Shown: in pieces, positions 12,241 to 23,989 of the stretch
Layout: each line of letters begins with the position of its first letter
Position numbering within the stretch: position 1 is the first letter of the stretch
DNA from: Isoetes taiwanensis
Taxonomy: Eukaryota > Streptophyta > Lycopodiopsida > Isoetales > Isoetaceae
Assembly (NCBI GenBank): GCA_021234155.1
Contig: JAJEKV010000036.1
Span: 5,152,209-5,216,208 of the forward strand
Length of the DNA: 64,000 nt
Reading direction: 5' to 3'
Translations under genes and position numbers: made by a program
Notes under the pieces: generated by a model
Seen by the model: the letters and a program-made list of their open reading frames with translations, nothing else
What the model was told of the DNA's origin: nothing
The model's database searches: none

Positions 12241-12572
12241 TGGGTGAAGAGGTAAGAGAGAGTCTACAATGGCTTTAGCATTGGAAATCGACAAACTTGT
12301 GAAGCTTGCAACATTTGTCGTCTGGATGTAAATGTAAGGCAGAGGGTAGTCTACATGAATAAATACTGGACGTAAAAATAAGGTTAAGGGTAGGGTAAAT
12401 TGTGCTTAGACTTCGGTATAAAAGTATGGAATCCGAGTATTACGCCGACAATACTGGGACTATATACATAGGGGTTTCTATGGAGGGCAAGTTGTATACA
12501 TAGGGGTTTCTCCCACGATGCACGCACATGCCATATGCCCCTAACGTGAGGTGAACCCCCCGGGAATTTCAT

Positions 12573-13208
12573 TAACTTTTTTCCGAAACATCCAGATGCC
12601 AGCAGGAATGAGCGCCTGAAGCACAGCCCAGATCACCCTGCTAAATTTTTTTTGACCCCCCTCCACCCTTCCCACCCATTTTTTTATTGCTTTTAAAAGA
12701 AGCGTCGTACAAACAGTCCCCACATTCTGTATCGCATGCAAGAGTTATGATATCCACTAACGGCAATGCAATGCAACAACCCATTCAACATTCTACGGGG
12801 TTTCTCCGGCCATGTTTGAACCAAAAGTCGCTTTGATATATGCAATCCATTCAACATCTATGTGGGCTTCCCGGCCATGTTTGAACCAAAAGTTGCTTCG
12901 ATAAAATTCTATGTGGGTTTCCTGGCCATATTTGAACCAAAAGTTGCTTCGATACATGTTTTGACACCTATAGGGGCACAAAACGCAAGGCAATAGTGTG
13001 GGCGCAAGTCATGTATATTTTGAAACCATCTACTCGAATTGATACATTGAGTAGTTCTAGCAATTCTAACCTATAAACGAGCAAAGTTAGAAGGATTAGG
13101 ACATTAATAATGAGCCTAACTACATGTGTTCAAACAAAAAGAAATGGTCCAGAAGTTAGCTCCCTAATTGAAAATTTATCAATGTTGGACGTTGTAGTGG
13201 ATCTAATT
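12573..13208. repeat. Spacer with three tandem copies of a 60-bp unit
   Basis: Between element A and chromovirus I, 12785-12960 contains three imperfect direct copies of a unit of about 60 bp with the core CCATGTTTGAACCAAAAGT. The rest is unassigned AT-rich sequence. The same arrangement is present at 59870-60045. Confidence 0.6.
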
Positions 13209-14578
13209 TGTGACGTTTCAAGTATTTATACGGTATACGTATAAATATATTGACACGTCACCCAGTATAGATACGCCACCATGGGGTATGGTAACCTAGG
13301 GGGTTGACCTAAAAGGGGTTAAATTAGCTATGCTAATTTAATCATTAAGGATAATAACCTATAATTAAGGAATTAATATTTAAGATGGATAATTAAGCTA
13401 ATTATGGTTTGGGAAAGTGCCATTTGGCCAAACTCGATTGGCCAGCATGGTGAATGCTAATTGGAGCCATCAAGGTGGATCACCACCCCCATATCAACCA
13501 TAATCGACCCAGTAGGCCCAAGGAGCGATTGGCCAAAAGGCATTTGTTGACTCCCCAAATCGTTTGAACACCCACTAGGCGTGCCCCACCCTAGTTACTG
13601 ACAATATGGAAGCACCCCGATAATAATGGTTCCGGCCGAAACACGGGTTAGTAGTAGTTTAGCTTGTGAATTGTAGGATAGTACTTGGTACTCTTTTTCG
13701 ATTGCCTTTGTTGAGATTAACCCTTACGTGGTAAAGTAGGATTACATTTCAATTATGAATGGTTCTCTCGTTAAGGAATGATCAATGTATCTATGAAGTA
13801 TTTGGTAGCTTCCATTAAACGAGGGGTTTAAAGGGGGTAGAGGCCTCTGAGCTCATGTTTAATAGTATGTTCCTAGATAATGGGCCCTGTAATATTCCCA
13901 TTAGTTGCGCCACGTGTACAAGAGACCACCGGGTCGTAGACGCTATGGTATGGCTTAGCACCTGAGAAGGGACGCAGTGGTGAAGTGGGGGTGGGGTCTT
14001 GCACGAACATAAAAGGCTCCCGAGACTCCTACGATTGGGCTAGGCACGATGGCCCACCGCGTGGGGGGCGGGGTATGGGTCCGACACTCCCACGGGTGTA
14101 GAGGTGTGATCCGTATGGAGCATCTTGCACTTTGAGTAGATTTAGGGTGAGTAAGTCGCACGGATGCGGGGTCGCTGATGCGACGTATTCTCTAGCTCAC
14201 CCATGGAACCACTTGTGATCACGGAAGGGGAGGCTTCCTGACACATCTCATCGTGTAGTCATGAACCACCGGAGTAGGCTCAAAGGGTGATACCTTGAGT
14301 CTGCGTCTCCTGGAAGGCTATAAGCGAAAGCCATAGCGTGGATCGACCCATGCACGTAAAGTGTGCCCGGAAGGGGCGGATGGAGTGGACAACCCTAGCC
14401 GATGCCCTATGCCCAGCGCCCGGGTTATATCTGTGTCTGCTGATCTCTTGAGACCGAGCCGTCAGTCCATCCTCCGAGAGTCGGGCAGGGGTAGAACCTG
14501 GGGTTTGGGGTGTTTCTTAGGTTTAGATGCATATTCTTTGCAGTTGGTATTTGGATGGATGCGCCACCCTTCGTGGTG

Positions 14579-14592
14579 GTTATTTATATATG
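14579..14592 (+). promoter_or_regulatory. Candidate TATA box in the 5' LTR
   Basis: TTATTTATATATG is conserved at the same place in the 3' LTR (29335-29347) and, reversed, in the LTR of chromovirus II (about 38980-38995). It is the only TATA-like word kept in all LTRs, so it is a reasonable promoter candidate. Element B has inserted about 130 bases downstream of it. Confidence 0.35.
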
Positions 14593-15039
14593 ATTTATGC
14601 TGTGTGCTAACCTTGTATTCATGCTTCCGCGACGTAGGAGCCCATCGAAGGCGTGGGCCGAATGACACCTCCGTGTCCTTCACCCGAGAATCTCTACGTA
14701 GATGGCCCGGGTCAGACGGAGCCCGGGGGGTTCACCTCTATATAAGGGGCATATGGCATGTGCGTGCATCAAGTCAGGAGAAACCCCTCTGTATACAGCT
14801 GACCCTCCATAGAAACCCCTATGTATACGGTCCCATACTGTCGAAGAATCATGATACCCGATTCCATACTTTTACACCCAGTCTAAGCACTTCTTGCCCT
14901 ACCCTCAACCTTATTTTTACGTCCATTTTTTCATTCATGTATCCTACCCTCTCTACCAGTATTTTTACATCCAGTCCATAAATGTTACATCCGGTCGGTA
15001 TTTAGGGTTCTTCACGGCGCCATTTGAGTGTCTTATTTT

Positions 15040-15140
15040 GCAATACATGCGCATTCTTTCTATAAACATAGAACTATCGGACATCCATGGCTAGCATTTG
15101 AGTGTCTTATTTGCAATACATGCACATTCTTTCTAACGTG
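15040..15140. repeat. Direct duplication of about 85 bp
   Basis: A segment starting CATTTGAGTGTCTTATTT and ending ACATTCTTTCT occurs twice in tandem inside element B. The same pair is present at about 62070-62180 in the second block. Confidence 0.65.
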
Positions 15141-15587
15141 ATGAGCGGCACATGAATGTAGTTCAAATAAAGAATATCCAAAAGTTGTACAACATTACAT
15201 ATCACAAAAAAATTAGGCGAGAACAAAGCGTGCACCCACTTTATTATTCATATGAGTTAAGTATTCAAGCTATAAGCTCCTTATCAAACTTAGCAAAACA
15301 AGAGTTCAGCCACTTGATCCTTCATATGAGTTGAATCTTAGGGCTATAAGCAACGTGGTATCTTTGTTTTTAACGATACATTAGTTACGCCCTATAGGTG
15401 AAAGGCTAAAATACTTAAATATACATTGAAGTTCTCATTCAAACTTGTCACAGTTTGGTTGGGACAAAATCAACAAATGAATCTGTTAAAACAAGGATCA
15501 ATGAAAACAATTCATTTATAAAATCTACTTGCATCACTAGTGCAGAATAATAATGTCTGCATAAAGTAAGCGGAACAAAAATATCAC

Positions 15588-16251
15588 CTTCGAAAGATCT
15601 CTCCAAGTAAATTGAAGCCATCTTTAACTCCCCGGGATCATCCTGCCCTTCTTGAGAAAGGATTGCGGCTATGGTTAGAAGAATTGCGGCTATGGTCCAA
15701 GTTCTGCCATGCGTGCAAGAGCTTTCTTCAAATACTTCAAACATGTCACTTTGACATTTTAAATCTTCCAATGCCAGAGATAACAGATTCCTGTAGATGG
15801 TAATTTCTCTAATTCGGGGGGCTCAAATTGGCCGAGCTAGAGAGTGCGAAACAACATCTTTTGTGCTTTTGCAGACCATGGCTTCATGAGATGCAACAAT
15901 CAAGTAACTGCTTTGCAGCTCTGAGTTCATCATCTAGTTGCAGCCATATCTTGAACTGGAAAATAAAAGACATAACGAAGTGGCCATTGTAATAAAGCAT
16001 AGAAATTTAGGTGCATTTACCTTCAAGAAGATGCGAGGCCATGTTTGGATCCAATTTGTCAACATACATCTTATTAGGCGATTAAACAACTTCAAATTCT
16101 AATAGGCCTACTTACATTCTTAGCTCCATCGACATATTCATTAGCACGATCATATTGCAAAAGTCCAATGTGGCAAAAACCGACAAACACGAGGAGGGCC
16201 TTTGCGTGCATGGGATATTTCCATACCGCCGACAAGTTAAAGCATGAGCGT
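15588..16251 (-). pseudogene. Captured TPR gene fragment, resembling ZIP4/SPO22
   Basis: Four exon-like pieces lie on the minus strand in element B. 16251-16116 contains HAKALLVFVGFCHIGLLQYD and ends at a GTAAGT donor. 16069-16021 contains KLDPNMASHLLE between an AG acceptor and a GTAAAT donor. From 15955, after a TTTTCCAG acceptor, comes FKIWLQLDDELRAAKQLLD, then SHEAMVCKSTKDVVSHSLA in another register. About 15795-15588 contains helical repeats ending KMASIYLERSFEG before a GTGATA donor. The helical repeat pattern is TPR-like, and the order (LDPN, then FKI, then SHEAMVCKS) recalls plant ZIP4/SPO22, a meiotic crossover protein. That match is from memory. The second copy (62580-63300) shows the same exons with different errors. 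Retained introns mean capture at the DNA level. Confidence 0.5.
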
Positions 16252-16309
16252 CTCAAAAACTTGATCTTTGAAGTATGGTGTAGATTAAAATTGGTTTGAA
16301 GGATCAAAA

Positions 16310-16470
16310 TTCAGGAATACTTGTACCCGGTGTCATGCCAAGCACGCTAAGAGCTTGGCTCCTTAGCCCTTGCTTTAAGATTGGCAAGGAGAGGAAAGAA
16401 GATGACTATTATCGCCGACTATGCCAAGCGCATGGGACCGTTCGAAAAATCAAGAATACAAATCTTCCTT
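16310..16470 (+). other. Helical open segment, unassigned
   Basis: In the second block (63361-63520) this segment reads cleanly on the plus strand as a Leu, Ala, Lys and Glu-rich helix including SLALALRLAKERKEDDYYLQ; in this copy it is shifted. It lies between the TPR-like and PPR-like fragments but on the other strand. It could be a third captured fragment or chance. Confidence 0.25.
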
Positions 16471-16659
16471 TCACTTGCATCTCTTGTCTCTTGTGCCACC
16501 CCAATGTACTTTGATTCTTTTAAACAAAATTAAGAACAAATATCTAGTATTGGCTTTCTTCACGGTAGAAAAAAGGGAATCTGTCTGCATTCGATGTATC
16601 CCACTTGTTACTTGTAGCTAGTATGTTTGAGAGTAAAACATATGATGAAGAATCTTTAA

Positions 16660-16866
16660 GATCAAAACTAGAGCCCAGTTACCCGGTGCCCATGTTCCTT
16701 GAGATTCATTGCCACATGCACCAAGATATGTTCTCCATAGTGAAGTAGTAGGCTGAAATGGCATCGCGGAACAATCAAGTTTTTGCAACATCAAGCCCCG
16801 CCTGCCGCAAAGGAGATCAATGACATATATTAAGGAGACCTCTATGGCATATATTAATAACATTCA
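16660..16866 (-). pseudogene. Captured PPR protein fragment (E-motif region)
   Basis: The minus strand encodes YVIDLLC followed, across a frame change, by AMPFQPTTSLWRTYLGACGN. This is the junction of the last PPR repeat and the E motif of PLS-class pentatricopeptide proteins (usual pattern MVDLLGRAG..., then MP..P....W..LLGAC). The second copy at about 63740-63880 restores a different part, reading LIVGMPF in place of the broken segment here. PPR proteins of this class bind and edit organelle RNA. Only about 60 residues remain. It lies upstream of, and in the same orientation as, the TPR-like fragment. Confidence 0.65.
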
Positions 16867-17249
16867 ATCAAATAAAGAAATATCTGAAAGTGAGTTCAGG
16901 GGCATAATATTAATCACCAAACATTTACTCACGCCCATACCATATCAAGCCCATACCATCCACATATGGGAAGAGCTAAAGAGCACAGAGAGAATCTTCC
17001 TAAACCATCACGAAAAACTCACGGGTTAATCCCGAACTTCGAAAGGGAAATAATAGAGCTTTGGAAATGGCGAGTCATCAATGAAAGAACTTTAGACTTA
17101 CAATGCGGTTACTTGATACAACCGGACCAACAACCTAAAAGCTTTTCCTACAAAATGAAAAAAAAAAAAAGCGTTTAAATGTAATAGGTGCGCACATGTA
17201 AAGCTAATTAGATATGGGAGCATGCCGGATTTATTACGTGATGTATCCA

Positions 17250-17345
17250 CGGACTAGGTATCGACCATCAAATCCGGTCCAACCATCAAATCCGCCATTA
17301 CGGTTATGGCCTTACGGATCTGCCATCAAATCCGCCATTATCTGT
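17250..17345. repeat. Short tandem duplication in element B
   Basis: A unit of about 45 bp containing CCATCAAATCCGCCATTA and GTTATGGCCTTAC is repeated twice. Confidence 0.6.
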
Positions 17346-18053
17346 TATGGCCTTACAATATACCATTAGCACGCTTTAACATCGCATTGTTCAATTGCAA
17401 AATAATGCAAAGCGAACGACTATTGAAGATACCATCCGCGGTGAGTCGTTTTGGCGGTCAAAGATTAAGCCACAAGCAATTTCGGCATTTGAAAATCTGA
17501 CATCCCATCAACAATAGCGATTCACGATAGAGGAAACGTATGCCTATGCCGGTTTAACACTTACGCCATGCAACTTTTGCATTTTTCGCAATGTAAATCG
17601 CCAAAGATGAAGTATCGGCATGGCAGAGTTCCATCTTAGCTCATCCGTCCATAACCGAACTCAGAATGTGAGTTTTATTTTATGAGGCAAGGGAAAATGA
17701 CAAATAAGCTAAAAGATTACCTCCGAAACACCAAATCCCTTAACCTGGCAGCAAGCTTCAGATTCCCAGACCTCAAAACATATTCTAACGCCTTACCTGA
17801 TCGAAGAAAACCCTCCCAGAACCGTGAAAATGCATACAGTCCAGGCGCCAAAACGTATGACACACCGCATGTATACGTACCTTTTTTTTTCGAAAAAACC
17901 CCTCTCCCATCCACGCACATGTATTCTACGGAATACATACGTGAACCCCCCGGGAGACGGAGGGCCCTGCTCATGGCAAGATGGTTGCCATGGGAGGGGA
18001 AAGTCCCCGTATGTATACGGCCGGGGGTCGTATATATTCAGGGAGCGTCACAG

Positions 18054-18065
18054 TGGTATCAGAGC
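18054..18065 (+). other. Primer binding site for initiator tRNA-Met
   Basis: TGGTATCAGAGC starts one base after the 5' LTR. It is complementary to the 3' end of plant initiator methionine tRNA, the usual primer for plant LTR retrotransposons. Confidence 0.9.
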
Positions 18066-21000
18066 CGTGATTTCGATTGCTCGAAATCATAGCACTGACC
18101 AAACCCTAACTCGTTAGTTCGGTAGTCAGGAGAGAGAGTTTAAGCTAGTGTGATTGTTTAGCTCTCTGATGTTTGGTTTGGTGCTAGGTTAATGTAATAA
18201 AATGTAAGTCTTAATAAGTTTAGGGCAACTGGAGGCCCCAAGTTGGAGGAGTTATAAATTTTTGTAGGTAGTTTAGATGAAGGAGAAAGTGGTTCCATTG
18301 GATCGGGCGTACCCCCCCACCCTAGGGCGGTTAAATGGCTGGCGGAAGAATGGTCCTTGAAAGGCCAAACCGATCAACTCGAGCGGGCGATTTTTTTTTG
18401 CCAATATCGCGGTGGGAGGCGTAAAATGTTGTCGGCCTTTACCGTACCATCGTGAGTCAACTCGGGCCCGAAAGTCAACCCGGGCGCCGCTTGCTTTTCG
18501 TCGACCCCGGTCAGCGGTGGGGGAAGTAGAGAATGCCCGGCGCTAGGCCGTATTTCTTCGTATTCCGCCCGTTATAAATATTTTTAATAAAAAAATAATA
18601 ATAATAAAAGTTAATAAGAAAAATTTTAAAAGTTAAAAGTTAGGCGGCCGTTAAAATTATTATGTCCGCTTGCCTTGGCCTACTCCTTCGCTAGATCCGA
18701 TGCACCATATAGCCCTGGACGACCTGTTTTCTCCACCTTGGTTCTTCGCTAACCCTAGCGCCTTCACTACCGCTTCCCTAGCCGCAAGCGCCCTACCGCC
18801 TGTTCTCCTAGACCTCGGCGCCATAGCCATGGCCAACACCAAAATCTTTGTGGACCCAACTACCCTCACCATAGCGAGATTTATGCTTTGATGGCGCCAT
18901 ATGACTCTGACCACTGCCTTCATTGATATACTTTTAGACGAGCTGGTAAATAGATTTGAGAACAATGATAGGATCCCCTATCCCATTTACCACTACTCAG
19001 AGCCGTTTATGGTCAGGCTCAATCTCCGCCAGCTTCCTTACACCATGGTAGCGAACAACTGACTTGGTCATGATGTTGATTAAAGTTCTACCCTCCCAAT
19101 GTGAAGGACACAGGGGGAGGACATAGAAAAAGAGGCCTAATCAGACGGAAACTTGGCGGGGAGGATGACCATGAGAGAGATAGAACGAGCCGATACGGCG
19201 GCTCGAGGTAGGGAGTACAGGTACCTCGGGGATGGAGTCGCCGTCATAGATGGCAGGGCGATCGAGATTCCCCCATACCAATGGCATGAAGCTTCCCAGA
19301 GCTTCATGTGGGGGGAGATCTCTGATATCAGCATAGATTACTTAACGACGATTCAGATAGATATGAACCAGCGGCCCGATCGGTACCATGCTGAACTCCT
19401 TCGCCGCATTGTAGAGCGTCGGTACAGGGAGGTTGAGGAAGACCTCCGGAGAGCTCGGGAGTACAAGGAGGAGCAAGAGAGGATTCAAAAGGAAAAGGAG
19501 GAGAAGGCCCCCAGGGCATTCCCGGATCGGCAGCGGGCGATGGGGGATCGTGAGTGGGCAGAGCCAAACCCAATGGAGCACACGCATAGTTAAAACTGGA
19601 GGAAATCTGTAGCAAGAAAGTCCGGCACCCGATTACAAGGAAAAGTTGGGGCACAGCCGGGGGCTTTTGGGAAGAATGTGAGCTCCGGTCGGGGTAGGAG
19701 GCGGGTGGATGCGTCCCAGGCTAGTTGTTGGGGCCAAGGCGATACCACGGCCAGGGGGGGCGCCTCCCAGCCTGCCCACAAAGGAAACCCCCCGTGCAGG
19801 CCCGGCATTCCGTAAGCCTTCACGGAGATCCGTAAGTTTGAGGAGATCCACGCAACCGATCACGGAAGCTCCCCTTTCGAGATTGGTTCGGAGATCGCCC
19901 AAGAGTTTAAAACCGATCTCAAGCTTCGGACTTTTGCCATCCACGGTGCTCCAAGAGGGCTGCGGAGGCCTATCACGGTGGCACTCTTTGGTGATGCCAA
20001 TCTTTGCGCCGATTCACGCAAAGAGGTCACCATAATGCCAAAAGGATTTAGCCCTTTCTTCGCGAGGATTGGGGAGAGCATCCTTAGCACATTTTGCGGG
20101 TATTTGCATTGTAAATATTTTTGATATTTAATAAAAACTTACCTTTTATTTTGTATTAAGTGAAATTCTTGTGTCGGCATGAATAAAAAGGGTTAAAAGG
20201 ATCTTCAAAGTTTCATTTCATTTGTTATATCTGTTTTCTTCCTTCCTCCTCCCTTCCGGCCATGGTCGCCACCGACCTACTTGCATGGTACGGGATGGAG
20301 AGCAATGGGATCCGCAAGTGCCCCGCCGACCGTTGCGGCCCTTGCTATGTCGTGACGCCTTGACCTCATCACTAATATGCGGCGGCACCCCGGTTATCTT
20401 GGATTCTTAGAGTTTTATCTGAGAGGAGATGCTTCCTTTGTGTATTCCTCTTTGAGGGATCCTCCCCAGTTGTATCTAGAACGGGATGTGGTCCTGGATA
20501 TGCTGGGGGTGACACCCACGCGTATGATGTCTTTGAAAGGAAAGCTTAGATGGGGCAAGCACACGCCCGGTTGTCTGCTGAGATCGGGCGACAATATCTT
20601 GAGGTTGCCTTTGCCCTAGCCATCCTCATGGATCGATGCGTTGAGGATGAGACTTTGCCGCGAGAAAGGCAAACTTCACGAGCCTTCCGAGGAAGAAGAA
20701 GAGGAGCATATAGGCATGGGTGACTTAGCCCGTTGGAAGCGATTGGCGGAGGAGATGCCACCACGTCGGGAACAAGTCTGCACGCTTGTCAAGGCTTGGC
20801 GCCCTTTCCGGTTGTGTATCACCAAGGGCAAGAATATCTTCTCTTGGATGATATCATCTGGACTTATCACTGGTGGCGGGTTTAAGCGCGTGACATAAGG
20901 ACCATGTACTCTATGAGTTAGCGGTCTTGTATGGATGACTTCATCGACTTCACTCCTATTAACCTTCCCGGAAGGTAAAAGCCCATTTTACTCAGTTCCA

Positions 21001-22600
21001 CCCGGGGAGACCTTAGAGCCCGGTGAAACTTTGCTCTGGCCGGGGAACTAGTGATGCGGATCCTCCCCTCTCGGCCTTCACTAGGATGCCTTCTGACTAT
21101 GGGACCTCATGTCCCAAATATTAATATAATTGAGATTCCCTCCGGTTCGGATGAGGAGGGAGAGGATCTATATCATAATCTGCTCATTTGAAGGAAGAGC
21201 GGCAAGAACTCAAGGAAGAAGAAGTCCCTATGGACTTGGACAAGGAGGGTGGCCCGCGTCGGGGAGACCCCTAAAGGGAAGGTATTGGGAAACCACCTTT
21301 TTCGCTTCTTCCTATCGACTTTTTGGCAGGGCAAGTTCTTTTTTATAGCGAGACTTAGGGGCGGAGGTGAAGCTTCATGGTGGACCCTCCGGTGCTCTTT
21401 CCACATTGGCGGACACAAGAAGCTTCCCTATCGTACGTTTACTTATGTACTCGTACGACGGGATCTTGCCCTGACAGCCTTGGGACAGGATATTGCACCC
21501 TGGATGAGTATGAAACTCCTTACGGCGGCCCCATTGGCTGTTGCCTATCCGCCAGAGGTTGCCTCCATTGCGGCTGCCCGCGGTAGACCCGGGGGGGTGA
21601 CTACCCTTCGACAAGCCGCCGCCACCACCTCTTAAGCCCTCTGGATGAAGAGGGGGACCTAGTTCTTAGATAATTGTATTACGCATTTTGTATTGCGTAT
21701 AGTTGTAAAATTTTGGTTTGGCATTTTCTTTAGCCATTTTATAGTTATGATGTATTATCTCCGTATCAATTATGACTATTGTATCAATGAATACAATTAA
21801 AAAAAATTGTTCTCTTCCATGATGTGTTCTTCTATCTATTGGAGTTTAGAGTATAACAAAATTGTTCAATGTTCCATATTCATTTCTATCGTCTTGCAGA
21901 CGAGGCACTTGAAGAATATGAAGAGAATTACCAATCGGATAAGGAGGGATGACCGGGGGCGCTGACCCGGGGATTATGGCCAAAGGTATGGGGAGTACCG
22001 GAGATGGGGCCGAAGGTTCACGAGGTGGGGAACTTCGCACCACCGGGGAGCCCTATGATCCAGCCAAGGGGATGGAGGTAGTTAACATTCTTAGAGAGCG
22101 GGCCTTTGAGGACCTGAAGCAAACTCTTCGCCACACATGGGACTATTGGGACATGTCATAAGGCACGAAGCTTTCGAGGATACCAACGATCACTTGTGGC
22201 AGATCTTCTCTACGCATTAAGGAGGCTCTTTAATCTCCTTATCATTAGCTAACGCTAGATTACCAACTTTGTTATCGTCCGGGCTGGAGCGCGTTACAAG
22301 CTTCGTTAGGGCTGTGCGTGAAAGTGTTAAGCTATTCAATCTTGTACCCATTTCTGCGAACCCCTAGGCCCGGTTCCCTCAGTTGTGTTCTTTTGATGTT
22401 ATATGTGAGTTGAACTTCAAATGTCCAATGTATAATACACATTCTTGTATTATGTCCTTGTATTAACTTCTCTCACTATCAATGTACTCAACATTAATGA
22501 AATGGCTGTTTCCACACAATAATAAGGATCTTTGCCATTGTACTTTTTCTTGTATTCTCTCTCTCCTATCAAAATGGTATTTTTGTGCGATTTTATGTCA
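18066..22600 (+). other. Unexplained 4.5-kb region between primer site and gag
   Basis: In most chromoviruses gag follows soon after the primer site. Here four GC-rich, coding-like islands (about 18.66-19.06, 19.13-20.09, 20.28-21.63 and 21.90-22.35 kb) alternate with AT-rich spacers (20.10-20.25, 21.65-21.90, 22.37-22.64). The longest frame, 19153-19593, encodes an Arg and Glu-rich helix with a PYQWHEASQSFMWGEISDI segment before it. 20377-20619 contains GYLGFLEFYLRGDASFVYSS, and 20641-20898 starts with an acidic stretch. I recognise none of these. It may be an extra ORF, captured host exons or an unidentified nested insertion. Confidence 0.4.
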
Positions 22601-22639
22601 CTATAATTACCTTATACCTTTTTATGCTCGATATAGGCC

Positions 22640-23800
22640 GGTGAGCATAGCAGCACTTTGGCGGAACACCACAATGCCGGTAGACTAACACACGAACAGA
22701 ACTTATGTTAATGAAGAGACAACTAGGCGAGTTACAAGCTTATGTATTGCACGCCAATCCACCCCGCGGCATATACAAGAAGGCAAATAGGAGTTACCTC
22801 CGCTACCCCCAAGTCCACCTCTACAAATGACCATCGTATGCACGAGACCCCCCCACAACTGCCTGAGAGGGCCCCATTCTAAGCGTCGTCGGAGTTCCTC
22901 TAGGGATAGTGCCACCTCCTCACAATCAGCCATACATGTCCTCACGAGTCGTCGGTATCATCGGTGGCCATGCAAAGCCGGGACAAAGAGTCACCGTAAA
23001 GCGATTGACACGGCCATAACGATATATGGAAAAATAGGAAGCGGCCAAGTTTGATGGGAAATCTAGAGGCGGACTGAATCACGGTGTCTGGTTGGATGAA
23101 ATGAAGGAGTTTGGAAAATCCTATGGTATGATGAGAAAGGATACTGAAAGGTTGCCACCACAAACCTTCACGAGGGCTGCTCGTATTTGGTGGAAGGGCT
23201 ATGCGAGCCAAGCATCCGACGAAGCGGTGCAAGTTTAAAAAGTTTGCCAAAGCTTTTAAAGTCGCATTATGTGCCTCGTCTTTAAATGCCAACAAATTCG
23301 AGACCTTCTGGGTTAGAGCGAAGAAGATGCGTCGGTTCAGGCCTACAATCGATGAATTTATGCGCGAAAAGGTTGTATGTACCAGGTATGAGCGAAAAGA
23401 GAGGCGGTGGAGGGCTACATTGAAGGGTTGGCCCCATCAATTAAACGAATGGTTAAAACCATAGATCGAAATCATTCAGAGGCTAAGGCATTGAGCCTCG
23501 AAGAGGACACACCAAGGAACCAGTATCCGCGTCCTGCTCCTTACTCGTAGCCATGGCCGTCCATACCTTACAAACCCCGCTCCCCAAGTCCGGGGCCCTC
23601 CCAGCAGAACTCTTACGGCCGCCAGGAAAAGAAAGTCACCTTGAAGACGGTAGATAAAACGAGCGGTGTCCGGTAAGGAAGAGTTCGAACCTCTTACAGT
23701 CTATTCCCAAAGAGGCTCGAGAACAGCTCCGCCAAGATAAGGCATGCTAGAGGTGTATGCGGCCCGGGCACTTCATGCACAATTGTCCTTATATTACGCA
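22640..23800 (+). pseudogene. gag of chromovirus I with CCHC zinc knuckle
   Basis: Frame pieces around 23040-23260 include AARIWWKGYASQAS, typical of the Ty3/gypsy capsid region. 23380-23550 holds the end of the capsid region (GLAPSIKRMVKTIDRNHSEA read across frames). Near 23740-23785 is a CCHC knuckle with GHFMHNCP; the residue after its first Cys is a TAG stop, probably miscalled. Gag forms the particle and binds element RNA. The frame is broken several times. Confidence 0.6.
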
Positions 23801-23989
23801 GACGGTTGCCCGGTGGGCCATGGCCCAGCCTCGATTGGGGCGATCTTGAGTCAACACTACCGCCGAGGGAGGAGGCTCCCGAATATATTCCTGGTCGTCC
23901 CATATCCTTGCGGCTATAGAAACCGGCAATGCTTTGAAAGTCATCACTTCTTTGTTATTTCCACTATAGGTCAAGTAGGCGGTAAGCCT

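Larger units (their letters stand above)
4072..12572. mobile_element. hAT-like DNA transposon, element A (about 8.5 kb)
   Basis: The boundaries come from comparison with element B. About 650 bp at the left end (4080 onward) matches the reverse complement of element B's right end, and about 260 bp at the right end (to 12564) matches the reverse complement of element B's left end. The left terminus reads CAAGGGGGGTGCGCAC and the right terminus GTGAACCCCCCGGG. The flanking octamers are AATTTTAT (4072-4079) and AATTTCAT (12565-12572), 7 of 8 identical, as expected for a somewhat old 8-bp duplication. An 8-bp duplication and a CARGG start are hallmarks of hAT elements. I did not find a hAT transposase (BED finger, RNase H core or hAT dimerisation region), so A may be non-autonomous or have acquired foreign cargo. 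Confidence 0.7.
14714..17962. mobile_element. hAT element B: non-autonomous element with captured gene fragments
   Basis: The element spans 14722-17954 (3233 bp). It has perfect 14-bp terminal inverted repeats CCCGGGGGGTTCAC / GTGAACCCCCCGGG and a perfect 8-bp duplication AGACGGAG (14714-14721 and 17955-17962). Removing it restores a normal LTR. About 260 bp at the left and 650-700 bp at the right match the ends of element A in reverse orientation, so the two belong to one family. The interior (about 15.0-17.2 kb) is unrelated to element A and carries minus-strand pieces of at least two plant genes with introns retained. This is the structure of a Pack-type transposon. There is no transposase. 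Confidence 0.85.
13209..18052 (+). repeat. 5' LTR of chromovirus I, interrupted by hAT element B
   Basis: The LTR begins TGTGACG and ends GCGTCACA. Without element B and its 8-bp duplication it is about 1603 bp, against 1597 bp for the 3' LTR and 1603 bp for the LTR of chromovirus II. An open frame crossing 14361-14981 runs from LTR into element B and is not a gene. Confidence 0.85.

Noticed and set aside
14361-14981. 206-codon open frame, with a relative at 29152-29604
   Set aside because: It lies in the LTR and, in the first case, runs into element B. It has no family match and is explained by LTR sequence.
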